From positions 1 to 36,230 of the IMG/VR virus record IMGVR_UViG_3300044522_000924: a stretch of DNA of 36,230 bases. One strand, written 5' to 3'. Each line of letters begins with the position of its first letter. The first letter of the stretch is position 1. The notes below the pieces were generated by a model. It did no database searches. It was not told the origin of the DNA and saw only the letters and a program-made list of their open reading frames with translations. This DNA is from a virus. Of this stretch, positions 1 to 8,195 are shown piece after piece. A program made the translations under genes and the position numbers.

Positions 1-400
1 CCTTGAGCATGTCAAGGAGGTCGGCTTCTTTGCGGAGGTCTTCGCTGCCACCCATGCTGACGGTCCAAGGATTATGGATCATCATGAGTGCGTTGTCGGC
101 AATGAGAACGGGAGCGCCGGCCATGGCGATGACGGAGGCCATCGAGGCGGCGAGCGCGTCGATGTGAACGGTCACCCCTCCTTTGTGCCGGCGGAGAGAG
201 TTGTAAATCGCGGTGCCTTCAACCACGGAACCCCCGGGCGAATTAATACGGAGGTGGATGTGTTGACCGGAGAGCTTGCCGATGTCTCCGAGGAATTGCT
301 TTGAGCCTGCGCCAAAAGCACCGATTTCGTCGTAAAGGGTGACCGTGGTTTCGTTGTCGCCGGATTTTTCCAGAGCATAAAAAGTAGGGTTGGTTGTCAT
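1..400 (-). CDS. ClpP-like capsid maturation protease, N-terminal part (gene runs off the window start)
   Basis: A serine peptidase of the ClpP/S14 class, which in phages cleaves scaffold and capsid proteins during prohead maturation. The start ATG at 400 overlaps the portal stop (ATGA). The 133 residues here contain INSPGGSV near residue 52, the nucleophile context AASMAS (Ser about 86) and MMIHNPW with the catalytic His about 109. The frame is open at base 1 and ends in LLDMLK. The other end of the window, 36227-35538, begins MLKVNLRNAY and carries the expected ClpP C-terminal part, so the gene is split only because the circle was opened here. The joined protein would be about 359 residues. 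Its place after the portal matches lambda gene C. Identification is confident; the joining is inferred from the 13-base overlap. Confidence 0.93.
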   Translation of the reverse strand, partial: MTTNPTFYALEKSGDNETTVTLYDEIGAFGAGSKQFLGDIGKLSGQHIHLRINSPGGSVVEGTAIYNSLRRHKGGVTVHIDALAASMASVIAMAGAPVLIADNALMMIHNPWTVSMGGSEDLRKEADLLDMLK

Positions 401-1857
401 TGTGTTGATTGGGTGGCTGCAAAGGTTGCTTGGTTGCGGAGGTTGCTTGGGAATACGGCGTTAAGATCAAGGCCGAGGGCGGCGCATTTCTGCTGGCGGC
501 GTTGGAATGTCTGGATGATGTCGTCTTCCTCTGCTTCGGCATCGAGGCCGAGGATGTTGCAATAGCGTTCCCATGACATGAGGCCACGGTCGAGGAGGTC
601 AGCGTAGAGGCGACCGTCGCGGCCATTGTCCACCGTGATCTTGCGAGGGGTGACCCATTCGACTCTCCACCAATCGTCACCAGGGTAAGGCAGGCGACCG
701 GCTTGGATCTCTTGCCAGATCCAGAACTTCCAAGCTGGAAAACAGAACTGATCGATGACCATCTGCTGGATGCGCTCTAAAAAATTCTGTGCGACCTCGA
801 TGAATCCGCGCATTTCTGTGCCGGCCAATCCGGTCAAGAGCATGATGGCCTCGGGCGGGACTCCCACCGCTCGGGCGATGTCCTCGGAGTAGCTTCGCAT
901 GAGTGGCTCGAATGCGGCACCGGGCGCTTCGTTTTTAAAAGATTGGATGGTCTCGCCGGGCTTGAGGCGAGGAATGAGAGTGCCGTTGTAAAGTGAGTCG
1001 GTGGTGATCTCGTCTCCGTCTTGGTTCGTAATCTTCGTTGCCCCGAGGCCGATCTTGACCGCTTCGTTGCTGGTGATGGTGAAGCCGATTTGTGATCCTG
1101 CTTTGTAAGCGCCTTTGACGTATCCGCGGGTTTCGGATTTATCCTGGGCGGGGATGATCGCGCTGTGGAACCATGAGACGCCACGGGGCTGGCCGACGCG
1201 GCGGACGTGGCGCATGTGCATCATGTCGGCCACGGGCACGTCAACGAACTTCCCATTCGCCCGGTCGGTGATGACGCGGTAGGAGGTGGGCGCTCCGAAT
1301 TGATCGAGGAGAAGGCCATCATAGGCACGGTCGCTTGAGCTTGCGGTGCTGCCGACTTGCTCGCCACCGATGAATCGGAAGCGTGCGCCTCCGGTTGCGG
1401 TCGTTAGCTTTTGCGCGAAGAAGTCACCATCGAGGGCGACCTGACGAATGATGAGCGATTGGGAGGAGTAGAAGTTGACGGAATCGGACGCGTCGAAGGC
1501 CCATGATTCTCCGCAGGCGCGATCTTCAAAATGACGTTCGGCGAGGCGGTTCCACTCTGTGTCAGCGGTGCGGGCCTTGGCAACGATGCCGGTTCCGATA
1601 GCTCGTTGCGCGATATGCTCCACGATGTAGGTGACCTCGGGCACATTATTGTAAAGCCAGCGGGCCTTGCGGATGAGTTGCTCGCGGGTGCGTGGGGTGA
1701 GTTCGCGCTTGGGGTCAACCGTATCGATGAGGATGAGGCCGCGTTGATGGGAGATATCCGCGGCCTCGAATGCTGACGCTTTGGGTGAGGGTTTGCGTCC
1801 GGAGCCTTCGCGTTTGCCGCCCCATCTTGATTTTTTGATTTCCTGCTTGGAGGCCAT
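397..1857 (-). CDS. Portal protein (lambda gpB-like)
   Basis: The portal forms the dodecameric ring at the head vertex through which DNA enters and leaves. The product is 486 residues, close to the usual lambda-type length. Family-like signatures are the middle region with DMMHMRHVRRVGQPRGVSWF (about 211-230) and the C-terminal core SYSEDIARAVGVPPEAIM, then TGLAGTEMRGFIEVAQNFL (about 320-365). The N-terminus has WGGKREGSGRKP, a basic glycine-rich motif often seen at the start of phage packaging proteins. The start ATG at 1857 has GGAGG just upstream and follows the stop of the 93-residue gene by 16 bases. The stop overlaps the protease start (ATGA). The order terminase, small protein, portal, protease matches lambda A-W-B-C. 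Confidence 0.93.
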   Translation of the reverse strand: MASKQEIKKSRWGGKREGSGRKPSPKASAFEAADISHQRGLILIDTVDPKRELTPRTREQLIRKARWLYNNVPEVTYIVEHIAQRAIGTGIVAKARTADTEWNRLAERHFEDRACGESWAFDASDSVNFYSSQSLIIRQVALDGDFFAQKLTTATGGARFRFIGGEQVGSTASSSDRAYDGLLLDQFGAPTSYRVITDRANGKFVDVPVADMMHMRHVRRVGQPRGVSWFHSAIIPAQDKSETRGYVKGAYKAGSQIGFTITSNEAVKIGLGATKITNQDGDEITTDSLYNGTLIPRLKPGETIQSFKNEAPGAAFEPLMRSYSEDIARAVGVPPEAIMLLTGLAGTEMRGFIEVAQNFLERIQQMVIDQFCFPAWKFWIWQEIQAGRLPYPGDDWWRVEWVTPRKITVDNGRDGRLYADLLDRGLMSWERYCNILGLDAEAEEDDIIQTFQRRQQKCAALGLDLNAVFPSNLRNQATFAATQSTQ

Positions 1858-1873
1858 GCCCTCCGTGCGGATG

Positions 1874-2155
1874 TCAAATCATCGAAGTGAAACTTGAAAA
1901 ACTGGCAATGGTCCCGAGTGATCGCGCTCCGTTGCCTTCGGAATAAATTTCCATGATGACGGCGAGGCGGTCGGTCTTGCTCAGTGAGCTCATTTGTGCC
2001 GAGGTGCCGGTGCCGTCTGTGGAAAGCTGGGTAATGATGGTCTCGTCAATCCCGCTCTCGAGGGCGGAGGCCATTGCAAGTAACTCGGCTTTGGTTTTAG
2101 CCTGGGCTTTTAAGAGCGCCTTGTATCCAGCGCGTGCAATGTCTTTGTCGGTCAC
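1874..2155 (-). CDS. Small protein in the gpW (head-tail joining) position
   Basis: A 93-residue protein starting at GTG 2155, chosen because GAGGA lies just upstream and the frame then gives MTDKDIARAGYKALLKAQAK. It is largely helical in its first half and ends with a Ser/Phe-rich segment (ASFSSFTSMI). I do not recognise the family from sequence. Its place between the large terminase and the portal is that of lambda W, so a head-completion or packaging role is possible from context only. The same frame upstream continues to an in-frame TGA at 2173-2171, so no longer start is available. A TTTGACA word lies at 2175-2169, 13 bases before the GTG. Confidence 0.7.
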   Translation of the reverse strand: MTDKDIARAGYKALLKAQAKTKAELLAMASALESGIDETIITQLSTDGTGTSAQMSSLSKTDRLAVIMEIYSEGNGARSLGTIASFSSFTSMI

Positions 2156-2289
2156 GTCCTCGGCGGGGTGTCAAAAAGAAGTCCCGTCCCCGGTGATCAA
2201 GCGGGTGAGCCTGTCGATTCAGGCGCTATTGGTGCGCGTGCTTAAAAGCAGAGGCGAAGCGGGAAGTGATTTTGCGGGAAAGTCAAAAA
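2156..2289. other. Non-coding gap between large terminase and gpW-position gene
   Basis: There are 134 bases here with no ORF that has a usual start. On the minus strand the frame of the downstream gene contains an open stretch between two TGA codons that would read IDRLTRLITGDGTSF and end at 2171. It has no ATG or GTG start, so it may be the remnant of a small gene or a leader. The segment ends with a T-run and the TTTGACA word. Confidence 0.4.
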
Positions 2290-3993
2290 TCAGTTTTTCA
2301 AAACATGCCAGGCGATGTGGCAGAGTTTGAGTGCGTCCATGTAGTGATCCTGTGCAACGGATTTCCAGATTAGCTCGGTCCCGCTGGCGGTTTTGCGTGG
2401 GACGAGGCGCTGACCTCCGAGGCCTCGGAAAAGTTCGTTGGTGGAATCCGCCGGCAACTTGAGCGGCGGGTGCGCGTTGCGGATGCGGTCGCTGAATAGC
2501 TCGGTCTTGATGGCGTGGTCAACGTAGGTATAGAGGACGACGCCGGGGAAGTCGGGCAGGACGGTGCGGGAAATCTTCGTTCCGAATGTGGCACCGGAAC
2601 CCTTGCTTGCGTGCCAGAATCCGCCGGAGGCTTGGCAGGCGGTGTAGACTCGGAATGTGGCGAAGCCGGAATCCATGAGGCCACACTCGGGCGAGACCTC
2701 GGCACCGGATGGCGTGCGGTAGGTGCGGCGGGGTGAGTCTTCGAGGAGATCCTCGATGGCGAGGGTGGTCCCGTAGTCGAGGACGTAGGATGCTCCGACA
2801 GCATCAAAGGCGACCGTTACCCAGTGTTGTTTGTCCTGGCCGATGTCCGCGCATGTGACGATGTGGGCTGGCTCGATGGGGCAAGTCCCACGAAGGTAGT
2901 CGCCACGGAGGGCGAGGATGTGCTGCTCGCCGATGGAGGTCTCGATTTGTTCCCATGGCATGGCCATGGTCGAGTTGGTGAAATCTTGCAGGCCGTTGAT
3001 CGTTCCCTTGTCGCGCAGGAATTTGATGGCAAGAGCGCCGAACGTGCAGGAACGCCACGGCGCGTAGAGGCTGTTCAGGTGGAAGGATCGGAAGCCGCGC
3101 TGGGCGGCGGGGTTGGTGGATTGCCACTTGCCGGCTTGAAGGGCTTCGATTTTCTGGCCGTCGTTCCACTCGCCTCCGCACCGCTGGCAAATGTAGCGTG
3201 CGGATTCTTCGACGCGAGCCATGTTCCACTTGCCGTCTTCCTTGGCGGTGGCATCCCACTTGACCTGTTCCCACAAAAGCTCGATGCGCTCGGAGCAATG
3301 CGGGCAGGCGAGCATGAATTTTTCCTGCGTGCCTTTCTGGTATTCCTGCCATATCGCGCCGTCCGGCGTGGTGGGCGTGCTGGTCTTGACGCGAAGCGCG
3401 CCGACGAATGACTTCGTGCGGTTCTCTGCGAGGTGAAGGGCGGAGGTTTCTTGGTCTGTCTCGCGGGCAAATTTGTCCACCTCGTCCATAAGCAGGAGAC
3501 CGGCGGGGCGGCTACTAAGGTTCGCGGGGGAGTTCGACCCTATGAACACGGCTGAGCATCTGGAAAAATGCTGCTCGAGGTTTTTGAATTTGTGCCGGTC
3601 GCTGGGGATCTGATCTCGGAGGGTGGCGCTGTCCTCAAAGAGCGGAAGCCAGCGGGTCTCGGAAAAGGATCGGGCGAGGCCTTCGGTGGGCATGACCCAA
3701 ACGACGGGCTGCGGTTTGTTCACGATCCGCCATGCCGTGCCGGCCTGCACCATCGTGGTCTTGCCGGTCTGCGTTCCGAAGACGAGCACAAGGTCGGAGA
3801 CGTCCACATCGCCGAAGCACTCGAGCGGTTCGCGGAGGTAGGGGGTCATGCGACAGGAGAACGCGCCGGGCATTTGTGTCTGGCGTTCGGAGAGAATAAC
3901 TTCATCACTGCACCACTCGGTGACGGTGCGCCGGTCAATCGGCGCATAGATCGAGCGGAGGTGTTCGCGTAGGGCTTCGGCGGCGGGGGTCAT
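2290..3993 (-). CDS. terL: Terminase large subunit (lambda gpA family)
   Basis: The ATPase-nuclease motor that cuts concatemers and drives DNA into the prohead. The product is 567 residues from ATG 3993, chosen because it overlaps the methyltransferase stop (ATGA); a longer frame starting at 4104 lies inside that gene. Visible parts are the Walker A-like GTQTGKTT (about 73-80), Walker B LLLMDE (about 166-171), a CPHC...CQRC zinc-binding pair in the middle (typical of the GpA family), and a C-terminal nuclease region with CADIGQDKQHW and DSG motifs, ending DHYMDALKLCHIAW. GpA-type terminases usually cut at cos, so cohesive ends are likely, though no cos site was proven here. Confidence 0.95.
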   Translation of the reverse strand: MTPAAEALREHLRSIYAPIDRRTVTEWCSDEVILSERQTQMPGAFSCRMTPYLREPLECFGDVDVSDLVLVFGTQTGKTTMVQAGTAWRIVNKPQPVVWVMPTEGLARSFSETRWLPLFEDSATLRDQIPSDRHKFKNLEQHFSRCSAVFIGSNSPANLSSRPAGLLLMDEVDKFARETDQETSALHLAENRTKSFVGALRVKTSTPTTPDGAIWQEYQKGTQEKFMLACPHCSERIELLWEQVKWDATAKEDGKWNMARVEESARYICQRCGGEWNDGQKIEALQAGKWQSTNPAAQRGFRSFHLNSLYAPWRSCTFGALAIKFLRDKGTINGLQDFTNSTMAMPWEQIETSIGEQHILALRGDYLRGTCPIEPAHIVTCADIGQDKQHWVTVAFDAVGASYVLDYGTTLAIEDLLEDSPRRTYRTPSGAEVSPECGLMDSGFATFRVYTACQASGGFWHASKGSGATFGTKISRTVLPDFPGVVLYTYVDHAIKTELFSDRIRNAHPPLKLPADSTNELFRGLGGQRLVPRKTASGTELIWKSVAQDHYMDALKLCHIAWHVLKN

Positions 3994-5120
3994 GCGAGGC
4001 GCTTGGGTTCTTTGCCGGTGGCATCGGCCCAGCGCTGGATCGCCACGGCGACATAGGCGGGCGAGATTTCGATGGCACGGCATTTGCGGCCAAGTTGCTC
4101 GCATGCCATGATGGTTGTGCCGCTGCCGGAATAGAAATCCGCAATCAGCACCCCATCAATAAAATCAACACACCATTTAATTAGCTCCACAGATTTTTGT
4201 GTTGGATGGACCTTCCCGTCACTAACACACGCGGCACGCGATAAATCAAAAAGCCTGATGGAGTTCTTAAAGTTTGTCCAAGCAAGTTCCCCCTCACCCA
4301 TCGAAAAGTTGCGCTGAATTTTATTCCAAACAAGCCAGCCAGCCGAAACAGGAAGGCGGGGGAAGAAATTACCTCCCCAAATAATTACCTGTTTTGCAAA
4401 GTTAGAAATAAAAGTAATTTGCTCATCTGTAGGTCTACTCTCATCCCACCCTCCTTCGTATTGCTTCCACCCAAACTTTTCTTGCCCTAACTTCATCGAT
4501 CCAGCATAACCGATTCCATAAGGCGGATCTGTAACGACACCATCAGCTTTCTCCCCACCCATAACTCTATCCACATCCTCCTTCTTTGTGCTATCCCCAC
4601 ACAGCAACCTATGGTCGCCAAGCTCCCAAAGTTGCCCGGGCTCGACGCCCCACTTGGCGCGGAGTTCTTCGGCCTTATCGATCTGCGGTTCGGCGTCGGC
4701 GTCTGATTTTTCAGGTTCGTCTTCCATCTCCAACTCGGCGAGGTCTTCAGCGCCGAATCCAATCTCGGCGACATCGACATCCAAGGCCGCGAGATCAGCC
4801 AGCTCGAGCTTGAGCATTTCCTCATCCCACCCGCCACCGATCTCGGCGAGGCGGTTGTCTGCGAGGATGTAGGCTCGGCGCTGCGTGTCGGTGAGGTGGC
4901 CGAGGCGGATGCAGGGGACGGACTCGAGGGCGAGGGATTGAGCGGCGAGCACGCGACCGTGACCGGCGATGATGCCGTTGTCGCGGTCGATCAGGACGGG
5001 GTTGTTGAAGCCGAACTCGCGGATGCTCCCGGCGAGCTTGGCGACTTGGCTGGCGTCGTGCTTTTTCGCGTTGCGCGCGTAGGGGATGAGGTCGGAGGTT
5101 TTGAGGTGTTCGATGGTCAT
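3990..5120 (-). CDS. ParB-like nuclease domain fused to DNA adenine/cytosine-N4 methyltransferase
   Basis: A 376-residue two-domain protein. Residues 1-90 are a ParB/Srx fold (DLIPYARNAKKHD, then IIAGHGRVLAAQ near 51-62). Residues ~165-370 are an N6/N4 methyltransferase with catalytic DPPY (198-201) and the SAM-binding FYSGSGTT (329-336); this order (DPPY before FxGxG) is the beta class. Such fusions are common beside phage terminases and may protect phage DNA from restriction or mark the packaging region. The linker (about 120-155) is acidic. The stretch 4140-4610, covering the methyltransferase core and target-recognition part, is much richer in AT than both flanks, which suggests that this portion was exchanged by recombination. 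It overlaps its neighbours by ATGA at both ends. Confidence 0.92.
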   Translation of the reverse strand: MTIEHLKTSDLIPYARNAKKHDASQVAKLAGSIREFGFNNPVLIDRDNGIIAGHGRVLAAQSLALESVPCIRLGHLTDTQRRAYILADNRLAEIGGGWDEEMLKLELADLAALDVDVAEIGFGAEDLAELEMEDEPEKSDADAEPQIDKAEELRAKWGVEPGQLWELGDHRLLCGDSTKKEDVDRVMGGEKADGVVTDPPYGIGYAGSMKLGQEKFGWKQYEGGWDESRPTDEQITFISNFAKQVIIWGGNFFPRLPVSAGWLVWNKIQRNFSMGEGELAWTNFKNSIRLFDLSRAACVSDGKVHPTQKSVELIKWCVDFIDGVLIADFYSGSGTTIMACEQLGRKCRAIEISPAYVAVAIQRWADATGKEPKRLA

Positions 5121-5791
5121 GGCTTGTTTTTGATGAGTTCTTTCATCCAGTTCAGGTGAAAGTCGGCAATTTCGGGGTCGTTCCAGATTGCAAATTGCTC
5201 GATGTTATCGCTTGAGCGGAGGTTGGCTGATCCTGCGACCGTGTAGAAATTCGGCGGCTGAATAATGATGATTACCTTTGCGTGGTTACGCGTGACCGCG
5301 GGCGCTTGCGGTCCAAGAATCTGACAGACCTTTGCGAATGTGCTGGTGGCATCCACGCTGGCAAAATAGTGGCTGACCACGATTTGAAGATTTTGAACCT
5401 GTCCGCGGGCGTGAAGTCCGGCCAACATTTCGGCGTTTTTTTCAGACATGCCGAGCGTGGCGATTGCGATGGTTTCTGCTGTTTTCTTTTTAAGGATGAC
5501 TGGAATGATTTCAGCCAGAACAAAGTCGCCGCGGACTATGGCGTGCGTGGTGTCTCCGGGGTCTGGTAAATAGGGAGCGAGGCATTGCGCGTTTTCTGGC
5601 TTGATGAATCTTTTGACGCCTTTTCGTTTTTTCCAGTCGGCATTTGCTGTGGCGTGGAACTGCTGCAGAAATCTGTTTTTTGATAGGGCAAACATTCCTC
5701 CCGGTTCTGGTTTCTGGATCGGTGGGGCGATGTTTTCGTTTATTGTAAGTTCCGAGGCTTCAAAATCTGCGCTAAGGTCAAAATCTGTCAT
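5117..5791 (-). CDS. Phospholipase D-like superfamily protein (degenerate HKD motif)
   Basis: The 224-residue product starts at ATG 5791, overlapping the small terminase stop. Its C-terminal half has the PLD signature order: NHAKV (His 170, Lys 172), a hydrophobic strand IIIIQ, then GSANLRSSDN (187-196). The Asp expected four residues after the Lys in HxKx4D is not seen, and only one HKD copy is present, so it would need to dimerise or may be inactive. PLD-fold proteins include nucleases and lipases. A nucleic-acid role is more likely here because the gene sits between small terminase and the ParB-methyltransferase. The first ~60 residues are not recognised. The product class is fairly sure; the function is not known. 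Confidence 0.72.
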   Translation of the reverse strand: MTDFDLSADFEASELTINENIAPPIQKPEPGGMFALSKNRFLQQFHATANADWKKRKGVKRFIKPENAQCLAPYLPDPGDTTHAIVRGDFVLAEIIPVILKKKTAETIAIATLGMSEKNAEMLAGLHARGQVQNLQIVVSHYFASVDATSTFAKVCQILGPQAPAVTRNHAKVIIIIQPPNFYTVAGSANLRSSDNIEQFAIWNDPEIADFHLNWMKELIKNKP

Positions 5792-6444
5792 ATTTTTTTT
5801 CTGATAATGTCTGTGAGGGTGTCGGCCCAATCTCCTAGTGTGCGCTCAATGGATTTTTGCGGTTGTCCGTAAAGGCGGGGCGCGAGCGTCTTGGGCATGA
5901 CTTCGAGGAGTTGCTTGGCTGCGATATGTGGCCGGCTGGCGATGTCGCGGGCTTCGTCGAAGTATAGGAGGATCGACTCTTGGCGCTGCCACTCTTTAAA
6001 ATCTTTTTCGGCTTTGATGCGGTTATTCCTCGACGCGATGTAGAGACTAGAGGCCTTGCGGATGTCTTCGATGCTTCCCCCGTTGCGCTTGCAGATGACG
6101 AGTTCATTGTAGCCAACTTTTTCGGCGGTGCGGGCGCGGCGGAGGGATTGGCGTGGCGTGTTATCTTCGTCGTCTGGCTCGGGTGCGCTGTCGTGAACCG
6201 GCGGTGGTGGAGGAACTGGCAGAGGTTCGGCAGGCTCTGACACTCTCGGAGGTTCGGCGACCTTGGGTAGTTTCGGCGCTGGTGGGGTCTCGCCTCGCTG
6301 GCCACGCTTGGCGCGGGGCGGGGCGTTGGTCTCCCTCCACGCTTGGGCGGCGTCCACCGAGTTGGTCGGCATCCCTTTCTTGACGAGGCGGCTGACCACC
6401 GACTTGTCGATTCCTAAAATGTTGCTTAGTTCCGTGACGCCCAC
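5788..6444 (-). CDS. terS: Terminase small subunit (Nu1-like, HTH N-terminus)
   Basis: This protein recognises the packaging site and recruits the large subunit. The product is 218 residues from GTG 6444 (MGVTELSNILGIDKSVVSRL). Residues 3-30 form a helix-turn-helix like the winged helix of Nu1. Residues ~45-95 are a Pro/Glu-rich linker and the rest is helical (oligomerisation and large-subunit contact in the family). GTG is preferred because no ATG gives the HTH and AGGG lies just upstream. The separation from the large subunit by two accessory genes is unusual compared with lambda, where Nu1 and A are adjacent. Confidence 0.82.
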   Translation of the reverse strand: MGVTELSNILGIDKSVVSRLVKKGMPTNSVDAAQAWRETNAPPRAKRGQRGETPPAPKLPKVAEPPRVSEPAEPLPVPPPPPVHDSAPEPDDEDNTPRQSLRRARTAEKVGYNELVICKRNGGSIEDIRKASSLYIASRNNRIKAEKDFKEWQRQESILLYFDEARDIASRPHIAAKQLLEVMPKTLAPRLYGQPQKSIERTLGDWADTLTDIIRKKI

Positions 6445-6548
6445 GCCCTATGCAACGTGTCAAAACTATGCAACACTCAGAAAAAGAACGAGCGTCGGTC
6501 AAACTGCTTTAGCGCATGCTTTTAAAAAGATTCCTTATGCCCCACCCC
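6445..6548. repeat. Gap upstream of small terminase with CTATGCAAC direct repeats; possible packaging-site region
   Basis: A perfect 9-base direct repeat CTATGCAAC lies at 6448-6456 and 6466-6474, 18 bases apart, and a related CTATGCAC at 6549-6556. Small-terminase binding sites are commonly repeated and lie close to terS. A TTTGACA word (minus, 6464-6458) falls between the repeats. Nothing here proves cleavage, so the cos/pac role is an inference from place and repetition. Confidence 0.35.
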
Positions 6549-6887
6549 CTATGCACTGGCGAGGGCTTTCCATCGCGCAATCGCTTCGGCGATCCTGCGC
6601 GCCTGCGCGAGGTGGTCGTCGTCTGGTCCCATTGGCGTGCGCGAGAGATGTAACCCGAGGTAACGTGCGGCGATTGCGGAGAGTTCATCGGCGACTGATC
6701 GCTCCTCGTCACGCTCTGTATTTGCTTCGCGCACCTTGCCTTGAGCGATAACCATTTGATCTGTTGCAATAACGAATGCCTCCCTCGCCTCGTCGCGCTC
6801 GCGCTCTAATTGCTGTGCCCACTCAACCGGCACGACATGGTTGCCTCTTGCTAGGTCGTCCGTCTCGGGTGTTGGTCGGTCACTCAT
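6549..6887 (-). CDS. Hypothetical helical protein
   Basis: The 112-residue product is overlapped by the preceding gene (ATGA at 6887). Residues ~20-80 are highly charged with heptad-like spacing (WAQQLERERDEAREAF, then GKVREANTERDEER), so a coiled coil is likely. I do not recognise a family. It is the last gene before the packaging cluster and ends just before the gap with CTATGCAAC repeats. Confidence 0.72.
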   Translation of the reverse strand: MSDRPTPETDDLARGNHVVPVEWAQQLERERDEAREAFVIATDQMVIAQGKVREANTERDEERSVADELSAIAARYLGLHLSRTPMGPDDDHLAQARRIAEAIARWKALASA

Positions 6888-7315
6888 ACCTTGGCGAGGA
6901 GTTCCCTTACTCGCTTGGCTTCGCGCTCCATTGGCTCGAGGAGTTCGAGGGCGCGGTTGAGCCTGTCCTTATCCCATCCTTGGATTTCGTCCGACATCTT
7001 GCGTTGCCATAGGATGAATGATTGGCTGAGCCCCTCGATGGTCACGATGGCCTTGGTCTTGTCTGATGGGTTGAGTGCGGGCTTGGCTTCCGGTAGGGCG
7101 AGGCCTAGGTCTAGCTCGAGCTGTGCCTCGGTGTCGGCTGTGAACTCTATGCCCCATCGTGATGTGCCGTAGTCGCGTGACTGCGTAAGCCACTTGGATG
7201 CGGCCTTCTTGCACGTCAGGATGTCGCGGTGAACGTCTGTCCACTCGGCTGGGGTGAGAGTTGCGGGGAGGTTCAGCGCGTGGAGCGTGAACATGGTAGC
7301 GTCGATTAGTTGCAT
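6884..7315 (-). CDS. Hypothetical protein
   Basis: The 143-residue product starts at ATG 7315 (MQLIDATMFTLHALNLPATL), inside the end of the upstream HTH gene (10-base overlap). The reading frame stays open to 7441, but that extension overlaps the HTH gene deeply and is low-complexity. The C-terminal ~45 residues are a charged helix (DKDRLNRALELLEPMEREAK). No known motif was recognised. It overlaps the next gene by ATGA, which supports co-translation. Confidence 0.72.
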   Translation of the reverse strand: MQLIDATMFTLHALNLPATLTPAEWTDVHRDILTCKKAASKWLTQSRDYGTSRWGIEFTADTEAQLELDLGLALPEAKPALNPSDKTKAIVTIEGLSQSFILWQRKMSDEIQGWDKDRLNRALELLEPMEREAKRVRELLAKV

Positions 7316-7806
7316 TTTTTTGTTATTTTGGTGGATGCTTTGTAGCGTTGTATGGCTGCGGCTTTTGCTGCGGTGAAAGGGTTTGTGGCCTTGGCTTTGA
7401 ATGTTGCCCGGCTGGCTTGGCTCTTCCGGAACTTGGTGCACTCGAATGAGCTATCCTTTCCGCTGAGGACATCGCGGACGCCGAGCGTGTAGTGCGATAG
7501 GAGCGCACGGGTGACGCCTAGCTCTCTTGCCACCTCGGCTTGGGATTTGGCGCCGTTGAGTTGGTCGAGGCCGGAGGCGAATGCGATGGCGTGAGCCATG
7601 GCCGGCAGGTTTGAGGCTTTGAGGAGTAGGCCGATTACCCTGGCGAGGATGAGGGATTGGCTCTTGCGGACCTCGGTATCGACGTGATCCATTACGAGGC
7701 CGGCGGCCTTGAGTGGAATGCCCAGCTCATCGGCGAGGGTCTCTTGCGGCGTATCGATTTCGGTGGCCATGTCCGTGCTGTAAGATCCAGGTGGTGGGTT
7801 GTTCAT
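7306..7806 (-). CDS. HTH-domain protein, possible late-gene regulator
   Basis: The 166-residue product has a clear helix-turn-helix near residues 88-112 (KSQAEVARELGVTRALLSHY), followed by a basic Lys/Ala-rich C-terminal tail (about 125-166). Residues 20-80 are helical and may mediate oligomerisation. The gene lies between the replication block and the packaging genes, a place where phages often encode the late transcription regulator, so that role is plausible. A DNA-packaging or replication-accessory role is also possible. The start at 7806 overlaps the upstream stop by ATGA. Confidence 0.72.
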   Translation of the reverse strand: MNNPPPGSYSTDMATEIDTPQETLADELGIPLKAAGLVMDHVDTEVRKSQSLILARVIGLLLKASNLPAMAHAIAFASGLDQLNGAKSQAEVARELGVTRALLSHYTLGVRDVLSGKDSSFECTKFRKSQASRATFKAKATNPFTAAKAAAIQRYKASTKITKKCN

Positions 7807-8195
7807 GGCGTTGCTGTTGCTGGCTTTGAGGTTGCGGGCTTTTTCCTGTTGGTCAAATTGTTTTTGCGTGGCTTAAATGCTTCATTGATGATGGCTTGCG
7901 CGGGTAGTTTGATCGGCATTGCCTCGCAGAGTTTCGGAAAGAAGGTGGATCGGAGGAAGTGCGCGGCGGTGCGGATGTTCATGTCCGCGTCTCTGGCGTT
8001 GCTGTATTGCGCGTATTCGCTTTCGTTGCTCACATCGTCCACGGCCTGCCATATCATTGCATTGAGTAGTTTGCGGTAGAAGTGCAGGAGTAGGCGTTCC
8101 TTCTCCTCTGGCGTCTGCTCTACCGGTTCGGCGGCGAGGTCTTGGGGGCGGGCGATTTCCTCCCACTTGCCGGGCTTGTAGCGTTTCGTTCTCAT
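7803..8195 (-). CDS. Hypothetical protein
   Basis: A 130-residue product with ATGA overlaps at both ends. It begins with a basic stretch (MRTKRYKPGKWEEIA), has a central helical region (EEKERLLLHFYRKLLNAMIW) and ends in a Lys/Pro/Ala tail. No family was recognised. Its place directly after the RuvC-like gene in a tightly coupled string suggests a replication or recombination accessory, but the sequence itself does not show this. Confidence 0.7.
   Translation of the reverse strand: MRTKRYKPGKWEEIARPQDLAAEPVEQTPEEKERLLLHFYRKLLNAMIWQAVDDVSNESEYAQYSNARDADMNIRTAAHFLRSTFFPKLCEAMPIKLPAQAIINEAFKPRKNNLTNRKKPATSKPATATP

Noticed and set aside
2824-3411. 195-residue plus-strand frame opposite the large terminase
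   Set aside because: It covers conserved terminase sequence on the other strand and shows no family or start signal.
6161-6751. Frames on both strands over the terS start region
   Set aside because: They are Arg-rich shadows and none has a ribosome site or domain.
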